Source: Streptomyces sp. H27-C3
GTDB taxonomy: Bacteria > Actinomycetota > Actinomycetes > Streptomycetales > Streptomycetaceae
DNA: 64,000 bases
Direction of reading: 5' to 3'
NCBI RefSeq assembly: GCF_030063415.1
Contig: NZ_JASITA010000019.1
Span: 1-64,000, forward strand
Within the stretch, counting starts at the first letter, position 1. The number at the start of each line of letters is the position of its first letter. A program made the position numbers and the translations under genes. The notes below the pieces were generated by a model, which was not told the DNA's origin, searched no databases, and was given only the letters and a program-made list of their open reading frames with translations. Below are positions 43,975-53,301 of this stretch, in pieces.

Positions 43975-46005
43975 TCAGAGTGCGGGGCTGCCCGACACAA
44001 GGGGCGCGACCGTGCGATCCCCGAAGGCCGTCCACGGCTGCCACCCGCCACTCGGCCGGGCCTGGACGCGGGTCCGTATCCCGCCCGCGACGGTGACGGC
44101 GAAGACGTGCAGCCGCCCGGCGGCGTCGAGCGCCGCCGTGGGCGTGGCGACGAGCCGGATGCCGGGCTCACCGAACTCCCCGCCGGGATGCGCGTCCCCG
44201 CCAGGAGCGACCTGCCAGCGGTGGCCGAGTCGGGCTCCGCCGGGCGTGAGGGAGAACGCCTCCAGTCGGCCGTCGGCGTTCACGGCGAACGCCGGGGCGG
44301 CGGCGCTCCAGCCGAACAGCGGCAGCCACTCGTCCCAGCCGCCGCTCGGCTCGGCCTGCCGCCGGACGAAGGTTCCCACGCCCGAAGGTCCGATCGCGGC
44401 GACGGTGAGACGGCCGCTGCCGTCCCAGGACACCCGAGGCGCGGCGCCGGCCGCGGTGCCGAATCGGTGCCATGACGCGGTCCAGGGGCCGCCGGCGGAT
44501 TCCTGCCAACGGTGGTCGATGCCCGAGCCACCGGGGGCGAGGGCGAACACCTCCAACCGGCCGTCGGCGTTCGACGCGACAACCGGTGGCGCGCCCGCTG
44601 CCCCGCCGAATCCGGGCTCCCACGGGTCCCAGGCCGGGGACCCGGCCGACCTCTGCCGTCGCCGCGCGACGGAGGCGCCGCCGGGGCTCAGTGCGAAGAC
44701 CTCCAGCCGACCGTAGGCGTCGCGGGCGACGGCAGGGGCGGCACCGGCCGGGCCGCCGAACTCCTCCCAGTCGTGCCAGCCGCCGTCCGGCCGCTGCACC
44801 CGGTGGTGCAGGTTGGCGCCGCCCGGGGCGAGCGAGAACACCTCGAGCCTGCTGTCGGTGGTGCGTCCGAGCGTGGGAACCGCACCGGCCGGCCCTCCGA
44901 AGGGCTCCCATTCCGACCAGCTGTCCGTGTGCGGGTCGAGCTGGACGCGCCGCAGCATCGCGCGGTCGGTGGCGTCGAGTGCGAATACCGTCAGGCGGCC
45001 GTCGACGTCGAGGCCGGCCACCGGGTTGTCGGGGCTCTGCCACGGCGGTGGCGTGTCCCGCCATGACAGGGGAGTCATGTACAGCCCGTTCCGGAACCAG
45101 CCCGCGGCGCTGGCGTACCAGGTCTCCCCGTCGCGGACCACCTCCACGGAGTGACCGGGCACATGCCCCGCGCTTCCGGCGAGCTCGAAATGGAACGGGT
45201 CCCGCGACGCGAGGACGTCGGTGCCCTCGTAGCCGTTGCGCGGACCGATGAACAGGTAGTACCAGCCGTCTCGTTCGACGACGCACGGCGACTCGGTGAC
45301 CGAGACGGTCGCGTCCGTGCTCGCGTCGGTGAACGCGACACCCGGCTCGCCCCAGTGCAGCAGATCGGCGGAACGCCGGTAGGCCACGACATGGTGGCCG
45401 CCCGGTCCGGAGAGTTCGGTGTAATACATGACCCACTCGCCGCCGACCCGCAGCACCATCGGGTCACGCGCCGCGAGCCCCCGGAACAGCGGGCCGGACG
45501 GTTCGCGGGTCCAGGTGAACAGGTCGGTCGACGTGGCGAGGTTGATCGCCGCACCACTCGCGCCGCCCGCGGCGTAGAACATCCAGAACCTGCCGCCTGC
45601 CTCGACGACGTGCGGCGCCCACAGGTGATCCTCACCGATATAGGACGGGTCGACGATGAGCGCGTCGGGGTGGCTGGTCCACGGTCCGTGCGGGCTCGGC
45701 GCGGAGGCATGGGCGAAGGAGATCTCCGCCGCGCTGTCCGGAGATTCGCCGCGCGGCGCGCTGTTCCCGACGATGCCGAACAGGTGCCAGCGGCCCTGAG
45801 TCTCGATCAGCGTGTGATCGTTGAGATATCGCGGGCCTGCGGAGGTGGACGGGTCGTAGACGTGAGTGAAGGGTCCCGCGCCGACCCGGTGAGGGGGCGG
45901 GGCGTCCTGGGAGGTCGCGGCGACGGCCGGGCCGGCGCCCAGGAACGGGAGGGCGCCGGCGCCGGCCGCGCGGCGCAGCAGGCTCCGTCTGCTGATCGGA
46001 AGCAT
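43975..46005 (-). CDS. Tat-exported five-bladed-propeller glycosidase-like protein with seven-repeat PLL-like domain
   Basis: About 676 residues. Tat signal ISRRSLLRRAAGAGAL; a GH32/43/68-like five-bladed propeller at about 45-330 (ARDPMVLRVGGEWVMYY, SPCVVERDGWYYLFIGPRNG); then seven repeats of about 47 residues, each built as NADGRLEVFALAPGG...HRWQ...GGW..W..FGG. Those repeats match PLL-type (Photorhabdus lectin-like) seven-bladed propellers. A secreted glycan-active or glycan-binding enzyme is likely. ATG at 46005 with GAAGGAA upstream; 17 bp behind the M23 gene, so in one operon. Confidence 0.85.
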   Translation of the reverse strand: MLPISRRSLLRRAAGAGALPFLGAGPAVAATSQDAPPPHRVGAGPFTHVYDPSTSAGPRYLNDHTLIETQGRWHLFGIVGNSAPRGESPDSAAEISFAHASAPSPHGPWTSHPDALIVDPSYIGEDHLWAPHVVEAGGRFWMFYAAGGASGAAINLATSTDLFTWTREPSGPLFRGLAARDPMVLRVGGEWVMYYTELSGPGGHHVVAYRRSADLLHWGEPGVAFTDASTDATVSVTESPCVVERDGWYYLFIGPRNGYEGTDVLASRDPFHFELAGSAGHVPGHSVEVVRDGETWYASAAGWFRNGLYMTPLSWRDTPPPWQSPDNPVAGLDVDGRLTVFALDATDRAMLRRVQLDPHTDSWSEWEPFGGPAGAVPTLGRTTDSRLEVFSLAPGGANLHHRVQRPDGGWHDWEEFGGPAGAAPAVARDAYGRLEVFALSPGGASVARRRQRSAGSPAWDPWEPGFGGAAGAPPVVASNADGRLEVFALAPGGSGIDHRWQESAGGPWTASWHRFGTAAGAAPRVSWDGSGRLTVAAIGPSGVGTFVRRQAEPSGGWDEWLPLFGWSAAAPAFAVNADGRLEAFSLTPGGARLGHRWQVAPGGDAHPGGEFGEPGIRLVATPTAALDAAGRLHVFAVTVAGGIRTRVQARPSGGWQPWTAFGDRTVAPLVSGSPAL

Positions 46006-46022
46006 GAGTTCCTTCAGAGGGG

Positions 46023-47545
46023 TCAGTCGACGGCGGGGCCGGCGGAGTTGTTGAGCCAGATCCAGCCGGACCAGGTGGCGAAGCCGGTCTGCCATGTGTG
46101 GAAGGTACCGGCGTGGCTGGTACCGAAGACCTCGATGCGGCCGTCGGCGTTGCTGGCGGCGGTGACCTCGGTGCCGCCGGTACCGAAGGGCGCCCAGTCG
46201 CTGTAGGGGGCGTTCACGGCGGTCTGCCAGATGTGCATGACGGTGGTGCCGTTCATGGCGAAGACTTCGACGCGCCCGTCGGGGGTGCGTTCGCTGGTGA
46301 GCTGTGAGTGGCGGGGCCGCCCATGGGTTCCCACTCGGACCAACTGGAGGGGCCCGTCTGGTACTTGTGGAAGACGCCGACCGGGCCGGAGGCGAAGACC
46401 TCCAGGCGGCCGTCGGCGTTGTGGTCGACCGTCAGATCCTGGCCGCCTTCGCCGAATCCGGCCCACGAGGACCAGCCGCCATTGGGGGCGCTCTGGTACC
46501 GGTGCTGAAAGGTGCTGCCGTTCAGAGCGAAGACCTCCAGGCGCCCGTCGGGTGTCTTCCCCATCTCCACCCGGCTGTCGGCGGGGCCGCCGCCCGCGGA
46601 CTCCCATTCCGACCAGCCGCCGTTTGGGGCGACTTGATACCGGTGGAAAAGCCCGGCCGGGCCTGACGCGTAGACCTCGATGCGGCCGTCGGCGTTGACA
46701 CCGGCCGCGGTGTCCCGGCCGCCACCGCCGAAGGACTCCCATCCCGACCAGCCGCCGGACGGGCTCGATTGCCAGCGGTGCTGGAAGGTGTTCCCGTTGA
46801 TGGCGAGCAGTTCCAGGCGGCCGTCGGCGTTCGGCGCGAGGGCGAGTTCGGCGTTGCCGGGCCCGCCGAGCGATTCCCACTCCGACCAGTTCCCGTTGAC
46901 CTCCTGCTGCCAGGCGTGGTGGATGCCATCGGCTGCGGCGGCGAAGACCTCCAGGCGCCCGTCCGCCGACCGCGCCGACACGACCCGGCCAGACTCCGCC
47001 GGATACACCAGCGGTTGGGGCCGCGGACCGCTGCCCGGGGTGCAGGGCAGCACCACGCCGCGCTCCGCGAGGTAGACCTCGGGGTCGATACCGTAGGAGG
47101 TGGACCGGTCTCCCCAGATCCGCAGATGGAGGTGGGGACCGGTGGAGTTCCCCTCGGCGCCCATCAGGGCGATCTGCTGGCCGGCCACGACGCGGTCGCC
47201 TACGGAGACGTCCCGCCGGACCATGTGCCCGTACTCGGAGATCCTCCCGTCGGGGTGCAGGACCCGGATCCACTGGCCGTAGCCCGCCTCGTACCCGGAG
47301 ATGGTCACCTCGCCGTCGCCCACGGCGTAGATCGGCGTCCCGACGTCGTTGGCGATGTCGACGCCGTTGTGGCCGCTGTGGAAGTGCTGGGACACGAAAC
47401 CGGTGGCCGGGCAGGCCGCGGTGGCGGCGACGGCGGCGGTCCGGGCGGCCGCGGCCGGAGTCGCGGGCAGCAGCGTCGGCAGCAGCATGGCGGCTGTCGA
47501 CGCGAGAACCCAGGTCAGTGCGCGTCGGGAAAGCCCTGGAAGCAT
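46023..47545 (-). pseudogene. Secreted M23 peptidase with PLL-like propeller, frameshifted
   Basis: Signal peptide, LytM/M23 zinc endopeptidase domain at about 50-165 (HSGHNGVDIAND, YGHMVRRDVSVGD, GPHLHLRIWGD), then PLL-like repeats. Five repeats are in the starting frame, which then runs into a stop at 46253. Repeats six and seven continue in a shifted frame to 46023 (ERTPDGRVEVFAMNGTT, FGTSHAGTFHTWQTGF). A single indel at about 46300 separates them. Without it the protein would have about 507 residues and a complete seven-bladed propeller. It would cleave peptidoglycan cross-links. Strong GAGGAGG site before the ATG. Confidence 0.8.
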
Positions 47546-47782
47546 GAGCCCTCCTCTCTTTAGCAGTCTCGGGGCGAGTGGGATGGACGGGTTGGGGCCG
47601 TGCGGACGGGCGGTATGGAAGCTAGCAACAGCGCGGGCCCGAAAGACCCCGGAAGGTTACGGACTGACAGGCGGGAGCACGTCGGCTAGGCGCCTGTTGT
47701 CGCTGGTCATCGAGATTTCATCGGTCCTCCTTAGCATGGCCGCGTTCAGACGACGGCCCGTACGACAGGGGGAAGGACGGCG
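47546..47782. promoter_or_regulatory. Divergent promoter region of M23 and acylase genes
   Basis: About 240 bp between divergent starts. It contains the SARP-like site at 47707-47724 pointing toward the acylase gene. No matching site was seen in the opposite orientation. Confidence 0.6.
47707..47737 (+). promoter_or_regulatory. SARP-type site A and -10 element
   Basis: Heptamers TCATCGA (47707-47713) and TCATCGG (47718-47724) are separated by 4 bp, so 11 bp from start to start. After 7 bp comes TAGCAT (47732-47737), a TANNNT-type -10. This is the geometry of SARP-activated promoters. Transcription would start about 40 bp before the acylase ATG. Confidence 0.7.
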
Positions 47783-50242
47783 ATGGCACGGAGGAGATAC
47801 AGAGCGAGGCTGCCGATGGCGGTCATGGCCGCTGTGGCGGTGATGAGCTCGCTGGTGGCCACCGGGTCGACGGCCACGAGGGCGGCCGCCGACGGACCGG
47901 GGCCGGACAAGCCGACGATCCGCTACACCGAGTACGGAATCCCGCACATCATCGCCTCGAACTGGGAGGGGCTTGGAACGGGCTACGGATACGCGGCGGC
48001 CAAGGACAACATCTGCACCCTGGCCGACACCTATCTGATGGTCAACGCCCAGAGGTCCCGCCACCTGGGGCCCGAGGGCAAGACGAGTCCCGGCCAGAAC
48101 CAGAACACCACCACCAACCTCAACAGCGATCTGTACTTCCAGCGGATCAAGGACAACCAGGTGGTGGAGCGGCTCCTCGACAAGCCCGCTCCCGACGGGC
48201 CGGAGCCGGAGGTCAGAGAAGCCATTCGCGGCTATGTCCAGGGATACAACAGGTACCTGACCGAGACCGGCGTGAACAACATCACCGACCCGGCCTGCCG
48301 CGGTGCCGCCTGGGTGCGGCCGATCACGGAACTGGACGTCTACCGGCACGCGCATGCCGAGATCATCATGGGCAGCGCCGACGCGCTGCTGGACGGCCAG
48401 ATGAACGCCGCACCCCCGGGGGCCTCGCCCGCCGCGCAGCCGGCGTCCTCACCCGCGAAGACCGCCGCGAAGATCCGCGACGCGATGGCGGCCAGCCGCC
48501 AACAGAGCATGGGCAGCAACGCGTTGGCCGTCGGCTCGCAGGGCGTGTCCGACGGCACCAGCATGCTGCTGGCCAACCCGCACTTCCCGTGGCAAGGCAA
48601 GAACCGGATGTGGCAGAGCCAGCTGACGATCCCGGGCAAGACCAACGTCTCCGGGGCCAGCCTGCTGGGATTCCCCGCGGTGAACATCGGCTACAACGAG
48701 AACGTGGCCTGGAGCCATACGATCGCCACGGTGGCCCCGTTCGGGCTGTTCGACGTACAGGTGGATCCGCTGAACCCCACCAAGTACCTGGTGGACGGCG
48801 TCTGGGAGCAGATGACCTCGCAGCGGGTCGGGGTCGACGTGCTGAAGCCGGACGGCTCCCTCTCCAAGGTCACCAGGACGTTGTGGTCCACCCGCTACGG
48901 CCCGATCACCACCTCGATGCAGGGCGTCGCGCTGCCCTGGGTGGTCAGCGCGCACGCGGTACGCGACGTGAACATGGACAACCTGCGGGCGCTGAACAGC
49001 TGGTTCCGGCTCAACCAGGCCAAGGATGTCCATGACGTGGTGAACACCCTGGAGACCACGCAGGGCGTCCCCTTCTTCAACACCGTCGCCTCCGACCGCA
49101 AGGGCAACGCGCTGTACGCGGACATCCAGGCCACCCCGAACATCACCGACGAGCACGCGCGATCGTGCCTCACCCAGACCGGTCAGCTGCTGTTCAACCA
49201 GTCACTACGGCTGCCGAACGTGCCGCCGATCTCCATCCTCGACGGCAAACGCAGCGCGTGCGACTGGCCCGAAGACCCGAACGCGGCCGCGCCGGGACTG
49301 CTGGACCCGAACAAGCAACCACGCCTGATCCGTTCCGACTTCGTGGGCAACGCCAACGACAGCGCCTGGCTGGCCAACCCCGAGCAACCGCTGACCTTCC
49401 CCCGGGTGATGGGCGACACCTCGGCGCCCCGATCGCTGCGTACCCAGGAACTCATCCTGACCGCGCAGAACCGGATCAACGGCACCGACGGCCTGCCTGG
49501 CAAGGGCTTCACACCGGAGACCATGAGGCAGTTGCTGTTCGCCGACAACAGCAGGGCGGCCGACCTGGCCCTCAACGCCACGGTGACGATGTGCCAGAAC
49601 GCCCCCTTCGGGCTCATCCTGGTGGACGGCAACCTGGTCAACGTGAGCGAGGCATGTCCGATCCTGGCGGCCTGGAAGAACCACGACTACACGGCGGACA
49701 GCAGGGGGTCCTGGCTCTTCGCGAACTACTGGTCCCTCCTGCTCAATGGACAGGGAATCGAGAAGCTGCCGTGGCGGGTGCCTTTCGACCCCAAGGACCC
49801 GGTGCACACGCCCAATTCGCTGGACACCGGTAGCTCCGCCGTCCGTGAGGCGTTCGGGCGTGCCGTGCTCGCACTGCGCAAGGCGAACATTCCACTGAAC
49901 GCCCCGCTGTCGGACATCCAGAAGGTCACCCGCGGTGGTGAGCAGATCCCGATCCACGGCTCGATCAGCCAACTCGGTGTGCTGAACGTGATCACTCCCG
50001 GCCAGGTCGACGGAAAACTGGACATCGTCTACGGGTCCAGCTTCATCCAGCAGGTGCGGTTCACCGCCGACGGTCCGCCGCAGGCGTCCTCCGTCATGGC
50101 CTACTCCCAGTCGGCCAACCCGAATTCGCCGCACTACGCCGACCAGACCAAGCTTTTCTCGGCCGGCAAGTGGGTGACCGAGCGGTTCACGGAGGGTCAG
50201 ATCGCGGCTTCACCGGAATTGCAGACCAAGGTTCTGAACTGA
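47783..50242 (+). CDS. Secreted penicillin/AHL acylase-type Ntn hydrolase
   Basis: About 819 residues, the length of the aculeacin A acylase/AhlM group. Signal peptide (to about residue 35), alpha-chain with TIRYTEYGIPHIIASNWEGL and GYGYAAAKDNICTLAD, spacer, and beta-chain starting at about Ser245 in SMGSNALAVGS, the autocatalytic Ntn nucleophile. Later NENVAWSHTIA and FVGNANDSAWLAN fit the oxyanion and Asn motifs. Hydrolyses acyl amides such as acyl-homoserine lactones, lipopeptides or beta-lactams. ATG with GGAAGGA upstream, under SARP-like site A. Confidence 0.88.
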   Translation: MARRRYRARLPMAVMAAVAVMSSLVATGSTATRAAADGPGPDKPTIRYTEYGIPHIIASNWEGLGTGYGYAAAKDNICTLADTYLMVNAQRSRHLGPEGKTSPGQNQNTTTNLNSDLYFQRIKDNQVVERLLDKPAPDGPEPEVREAIRGYVQGYNRYLTETGVNNITDPACRGAAWVRPITELDVYRHAHAEIIMGSADALLDGQMNAAPPGASPAAQPASSPAKTAAKIRDAMAASRQQSMGSNALAVGSQGVSDGTSMLLANPHFPWQGKNRMWQSQLTIPGKTNVSGASLLGFPAVNIGYNENVAWSHTIATVAPFGLFDVQVDPLNPTKYLVDGVWEQMTSQRVGVDVLKPDGSLSKVTRTLWSTRYGPITTSMQGVALPWVVSAHAVRDVNMDNLRALNSWFRLNQAKDVHDVVNTLETTQGVPFFNTVASDRKGNALYADIQATPNITDEHARSCLTQTGQLLFNQSLRLPNVPPISILDGKRSACDWPEDPNAAAPGLLDPNKQPRLIRSDFVGNANDSAWLANPEQPLTFPRVMGDTSAPRSLRTQELILTAQNRINGTDGLPGKGFTPETMRQLLFADNSRAADLALNATVTMCQNAPFGLILVDGNLVNVSEACPILAAWKNHDYTADSRGSWLFANYWSLLLNGQGIEKLPWRVPFDPKDPVHTPNSLDTGSSAVREAFGRAVLALRKANIPLNAPLSDIQKVTRGGEQIPIHGSISQLGVLNVITPGQVDGKLDIVYGSSFIQQVRFTADGPPQASSVMAYSQSANPNSPHYADQTKLFSAGKWVTERFTEGQIAASPELQTKVLN

Positions 50243-50273
50243 GAATGCCGACAAGCTCACAGAGGGGAACGCA

Positions 50274-51359
50274 GTGACAAGGAGAGCGCATTGGCGGCGA
50301 CTGGCGGTGGCGTGGATGCTCGCCGCCGTGGCCGTGGTCGCGCCGACGGGTTCGGTACAGGCCGCTGACGGAATCACCGCGCCGCCGCCGATGTCGAACG
50401 GTTTCGGCCTGACCCAGGTCGGCGCGGCGACAGGAAATGCCACCAACTTCTACCTCACCGTGACCACACCCGAGGTCGCGGGCGAGCAGCACATCAAGAT
50501 AGTTCTGCCGAGCGGCTACTACGACGCCCCGGACCGGCGCTACCCGGTGCTGTACTTCCTGCACGGTTCGCCCGACGATCCGGTCCAGCAGACGTATCCG
50601 GCGCTGTCGATGTCGGACCAGATGATCACCGTCATACCGGACGGTGGCGCTCGGGGCTGGTACGCCAACTGGCTCAACCAGAAGACCGCGGCCGGTGCCC
50701 AGAACTGGGAGAACTTCCACCTCAAACAGGTGGTTCCGTTCATCGACGCGAACCTGCGGACCATCGCCACCAAGAAGGCCAGGGCCATCGCCGGCGTCTC
50801 CATGGGTGGGTTCGGCGCCTTCCACTACGCCCAGGCCCGTCCCGACCTGTTCAGCCACACCGCGTCCCTGTCAGGAGACATCGATCTGTCGGCCAGGTCC
50901 ATGGACCTCCGGCTGGCCGTCGTCGCCACGCTCATCGACGCGTCGGGCGCGATCTGCGCATCGGCATCCGGAGCCTGCGACCCCAACGACTCTCCCTACA
51001 AGCCCGGTGTGGACAGCGACGCCGCGTTCGGCTCGCCCTACCCGGTGTTCAACGCCGACCGGCGGTGGAACGAGGTCGACCCGTCGCAGCACATGGACCG
51101 ACTGGCCAAGGCCGGAGTCGGGGTTTCCGTCTACGTGGGCGACGGAGGCGGCTCGCCCCTCGAGATGGAGTTCTGGGTCGCGGGCGCGGCCAAGAACGTC
51201 AAGGCCGCCATGGACGCTCTGGGTATGTCCTACTACTACGTCAACTACGGCGACGGGGCCGCCTGGGGCACCCAGTGCAACGGCGGCCACAACGCCGGCT
51301 GCTGGGAACAGGATCTAAGGGACCTGATCCCCAGGCTGGAGAGGGAATTCGCCGTCTGA
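50274..51359 (+). CDS. Secreted esterase, antigen 85/esterase D-like
   Basis: About 361 residues. Signal peptide to about residue 31 (VQAADG), then an alpha/beta hydrolase with LYFLHGSPDDP, oxyanion region, nucleophile GVSMGGFGA near residue 180, and a histidine in CNGGHNAGCWEQDL near the end. Related to mycolyltransferase-like and tributyrin esterases. GTG start 31 bp after the acylase gene, same operon. Could cleave ester-linked acyl groups from lipids or polymers. Confidence 0.83.
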   Translation: MTRRAHWRRLAVAWMLAAVAVVAPTGSVQAADGITAPPPMSNGFGLTQVGAATGNATNFYLTVTTPEVAGEQHIKIVLPSGYYDAPDRRYPVLYFLHGSPDDPVQQTYPALSMSDQMITVIPDGGARGWYANWLNQKTAAGAQNWENFHLKQVVPFIDANLRTIATKKARAIAGVSMGGFGAFHYAQARPDLFSHTASLSGDIDLSARSMDLRLAVVATLIDASGAICASASGACDPNDSPYKPGVDSDAAFGSPYPVFNADRRWNEVDPSQHMDRLAKAGVGVSVYVGDGGGSPLEMEFWVAGAAKNVKAAMDALGMSYYYVNYGDGAAWGTQCNGGHNAGCWEQDLRDLIPRLEREFAV

Positions 51360-51365
51360 CGGCAA

Positions 51366-51421
51366 GCGCCCGCCGTCGTCCCGCCCGCCGCTGGTGCGGT
51401 CTGCGGGACGACGGCGGGCGC
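51366..51421. terminator. Bidirectional terminator with 19-bp stem
   Basis: A perfect 19-bp stem (arms 51366-51384 and 51403-51421) with an 18-nt loop lies between the convergent esterase and lysozyme-like genes. It should stop transcription from both sides. Confidence 0.85.
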
Positions 51422-51467
51422 GCGTTCCGGAGCTCTCATTCCCGGATCGGGTCCCCAGCCGCGACGG

Positions 51468-53129
51468 CTAGGTGATCGCAGGGCCGGAATCGTTCAGCCA
51501 AGCCCATTCCGACCAGGTGGTGAAGCCGGTCTGCCACCGGTGATAGACGCCGGCGTGGCTGGTGCCGAACACTTCGGTGCGACCGTCGGCGTTGCTGCTC
51601 GCACCGATCGACGTGCCACCGCCACCGAAGTTTTCCCACTGCGAGAACGCCGCGTTCGGGCCGGTCTGCCAGGCATGGCTCGCGGTGGTGGCGTTGATCG
51701 CGAACACTTCGACCCGCCCGTCGACCGTCCGCGACGTGGCCAGCTCGGCATTGGGGATCCCGCCGGTGGCGGCCCACGCCGACCATGAGGTCGGGCCGGT
51801 CTGCCAGCGATGGAACACACCCTCGGCGTTGGAGGCGAACACCTCGAGCCTGCCGTCCTGGTTGTAGCTGGCGGTGACGGCGCGTCCTCCGGTGCCGAAG
51901 TTCTCCCAGGCGGACCACCCGCCGTTGACGCCGGTCTGGTTCAGATGCTCGAACGTAGAGTCGGACAGCGCGAAGACCTCGAGTCGCCCATTGGGCGCGT
52001 TCTCCATGGCGAGTCGCGCGTTGGCCGGGCCGCCGTGGGTGCCTTCCCAGCCGGCCCAACCGCCGCCGGGCGCGGTCTGCCAGCGGTGGAACACACCGTC
52101 GGCGTTGGAGGCGAACACCTCGATCCGGCCGTCGGCGTTGTTGCCCGCCGCCAGCCGGTGCCCCCCGGTGCCGAAGTTCTCCCAGCCGGACCACCCGGAA
52201 CTGGGCCCGGTCTGCCACATGTGATCGAACGTACTGTCCGACAGCGCGAACACTTCCAGTCGGCCGTCGGCGTTGGACGCCACCGCCAGCTGGGCGTTGC
52301 GCGGACCACCCGCCAACCGCCACGGCGACCAAGCGCCGTTCACCGCGGTCTGCCACGCGTGATACACGCCGTCGGAACCGGCGGCGAAAGCCTCAAGGCG
52401 TCCGTCCACGGACCGCCCGGACACGACCCGACCGGAGCCGTACGGGTGCTTGGGGCCGCCGCCCGTACCGGACCACAACGCGTTGGCGATCAGCGTGGCG
52501 TCGCCCGCCTCGATCCCGTACAGGTAGCGCAGGTCCTCTCTCGGTTGCTGCACCCGCCAGCACACATCGCCGATCGGCGCGTCGTTCCACGAGCCGCCCG
52601 GATACAGCTGTTCCATCGCGTCGAGGAAGGCGTTGGTGGCGTAGGCCGGGTTCAGACGCTGCTCCCGGGTGCCCCACCAGTCCTGCTGCTGGAACAGCCC
52701 GATGCTGGTGTGATCGACGGCCTGGGAGTAGTTGTTCATGCTGGTTTCCACGATGATCGTGGCGATGGCGATCGCCGCGGCTCTCGGGTTGAGCCCGCGG
52801 TCCTTCACCGCCTGCGTGACCATCCGCGCGCACGACATCTTGTACGCGTTCAGATAGCCGGCCATCTTCGCGTTGAGCTGCGGGTTGAGCTGGTCGGCCA
52901 TGATGCCGTCGGTGGCCGACGGACCGGCCGGATCACACGGTGCGGTCGCAATGGCCATGCCTTGTGGGCCACTGAAATACCGGGAGACGCCGGACCGGTC
53001 GTCGCCCGGCCCTGGAACAGGTCCGGGTTGGGCGACGGCGACCGAGGCGGTCATCCCGATGACCAACGCCCAGATACCGGCTATCAAGGCCAGTCTGGTG
53101 AGTACGCGGTATAAGCCGCTTCTTGCCAT
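51468..53129 (-). CDS. Secreted lysozyme-like protein with seven-repeat PLL-like propeller
   Basis: About 553 residues. Signal peptide (to about residue 33), a lysozyme-like domain at about 75-230 (AAAIAIATIIVETSMNNYSQ, HTSIGLFQQQDWWGTREQ, NPAYATNAFLDAMEQLYPGG) and seven PLL-like repeats that alternate between two blade types (ASNADGVFHRWQ and ALSDSTFDHMWQ). The catalytic glutamate candidate is in IVETS. It probably hydrolyses or binds cell-wall glycans. ATG at 53129, GAAAGG 6 bp upstream. Driven by SARP-like site B. Confidence 0.85.
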   Translation of the reverse strand: MARSGLYRVLTRLALIAGIWALVIGMTASVAVAQPGPVPGPGDDRSGVSRYFSGPQGMAIATAPCDPAGPSATDGIMADQLNPQLNAKMAGYLNAYKMSCARMVTQAVKDRGLNPRAAAIAIATIIVETSMNNYSQAVDHTSIGLFQQQDWWGTREQRLNPAYATNAFLDAMEQLYPGGSWNDAPIGDVCWRVQQPREDLRYLYGIEAGDATLIANALWSGTGGGPKHPYGSGRVVSGRSVDGRLEAFAAGSDGVYHAWQTAVNGAWSPWRLAGGPRNAQLAVASNADGRLEVFALSDSTFDHMWQTGPSSGWSGWENFGTGGHRLAAGNNADGRIEVFASNADGVFHRWQTAPGGGWAGWEGTHGGPANARLAMENAPNGRLEVFALSDSTFEHLNQTGVNGGWSAWENFGTGGRAVTASYNQDGRLEVFASNAEGVFHRWQTGPTSWSAWAATGGIPNAELATSRTVDGRVEVFAINATTASHAWQTGPNAAFSQWENFGGGGTSIGASSNADGRTEVFGTSHAGVYHRWQTGFTTWSEWAWLNDSGPAIT

Positions 53130-53169
53130 GGTGTGCCTTTCGGTCGTGAACTCCGGTCGTTGGCGGCCG

Positions 53170-53200
53170 ACAGTAGAAAGCACCGATGAAATACCGATGG
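53170..53200 (-). promoter_or_regulatory. SARP-type site B and -10 element
   Basis: On the minus strand: CCATCGG (53200-53194), 4-bp spacer TATT, TCATCGG (53189-53183), 7-bp gap, TACTGT (53175-53170) as a TANNNT -10. Same geometry as site A; it faces the lysozyme-like gene that starts at 53129. Confidence 0.72.
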
Positions 53201-53235
53201 AATCGGACTCCCCTCGCGTTGCGTCGGGGCGCGTT

Positions 53236-53266
53236 TCATCGGGATGTCATCGGCCACTGCCAATGT
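53236..53266 (+). promoter_or_regulatory. SARP-type site C and -10-like element
   Basis: Two identical heptamers TCATCGG (53236-53242 and 53247-53253) with a 4-bp spacer GATG. After 7 bp follows CAATGT (53261-53266), a weaker -10-like hexamer. It faces the cutinase-like gene at 53302. Confidence 0.72.
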
Positions 53267-53301
53267 CGTGACGCGTAGGCAGACCACATGGGGAGGATCG
53301 A

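Noticed and set aside
43975..53129. PLL-like repeats as DNA-level tandem repeats
   Set aside because: Conservation is at the protein level and DNA copies have diverged; they are protein-domain repeats, not a DNA repeat array.
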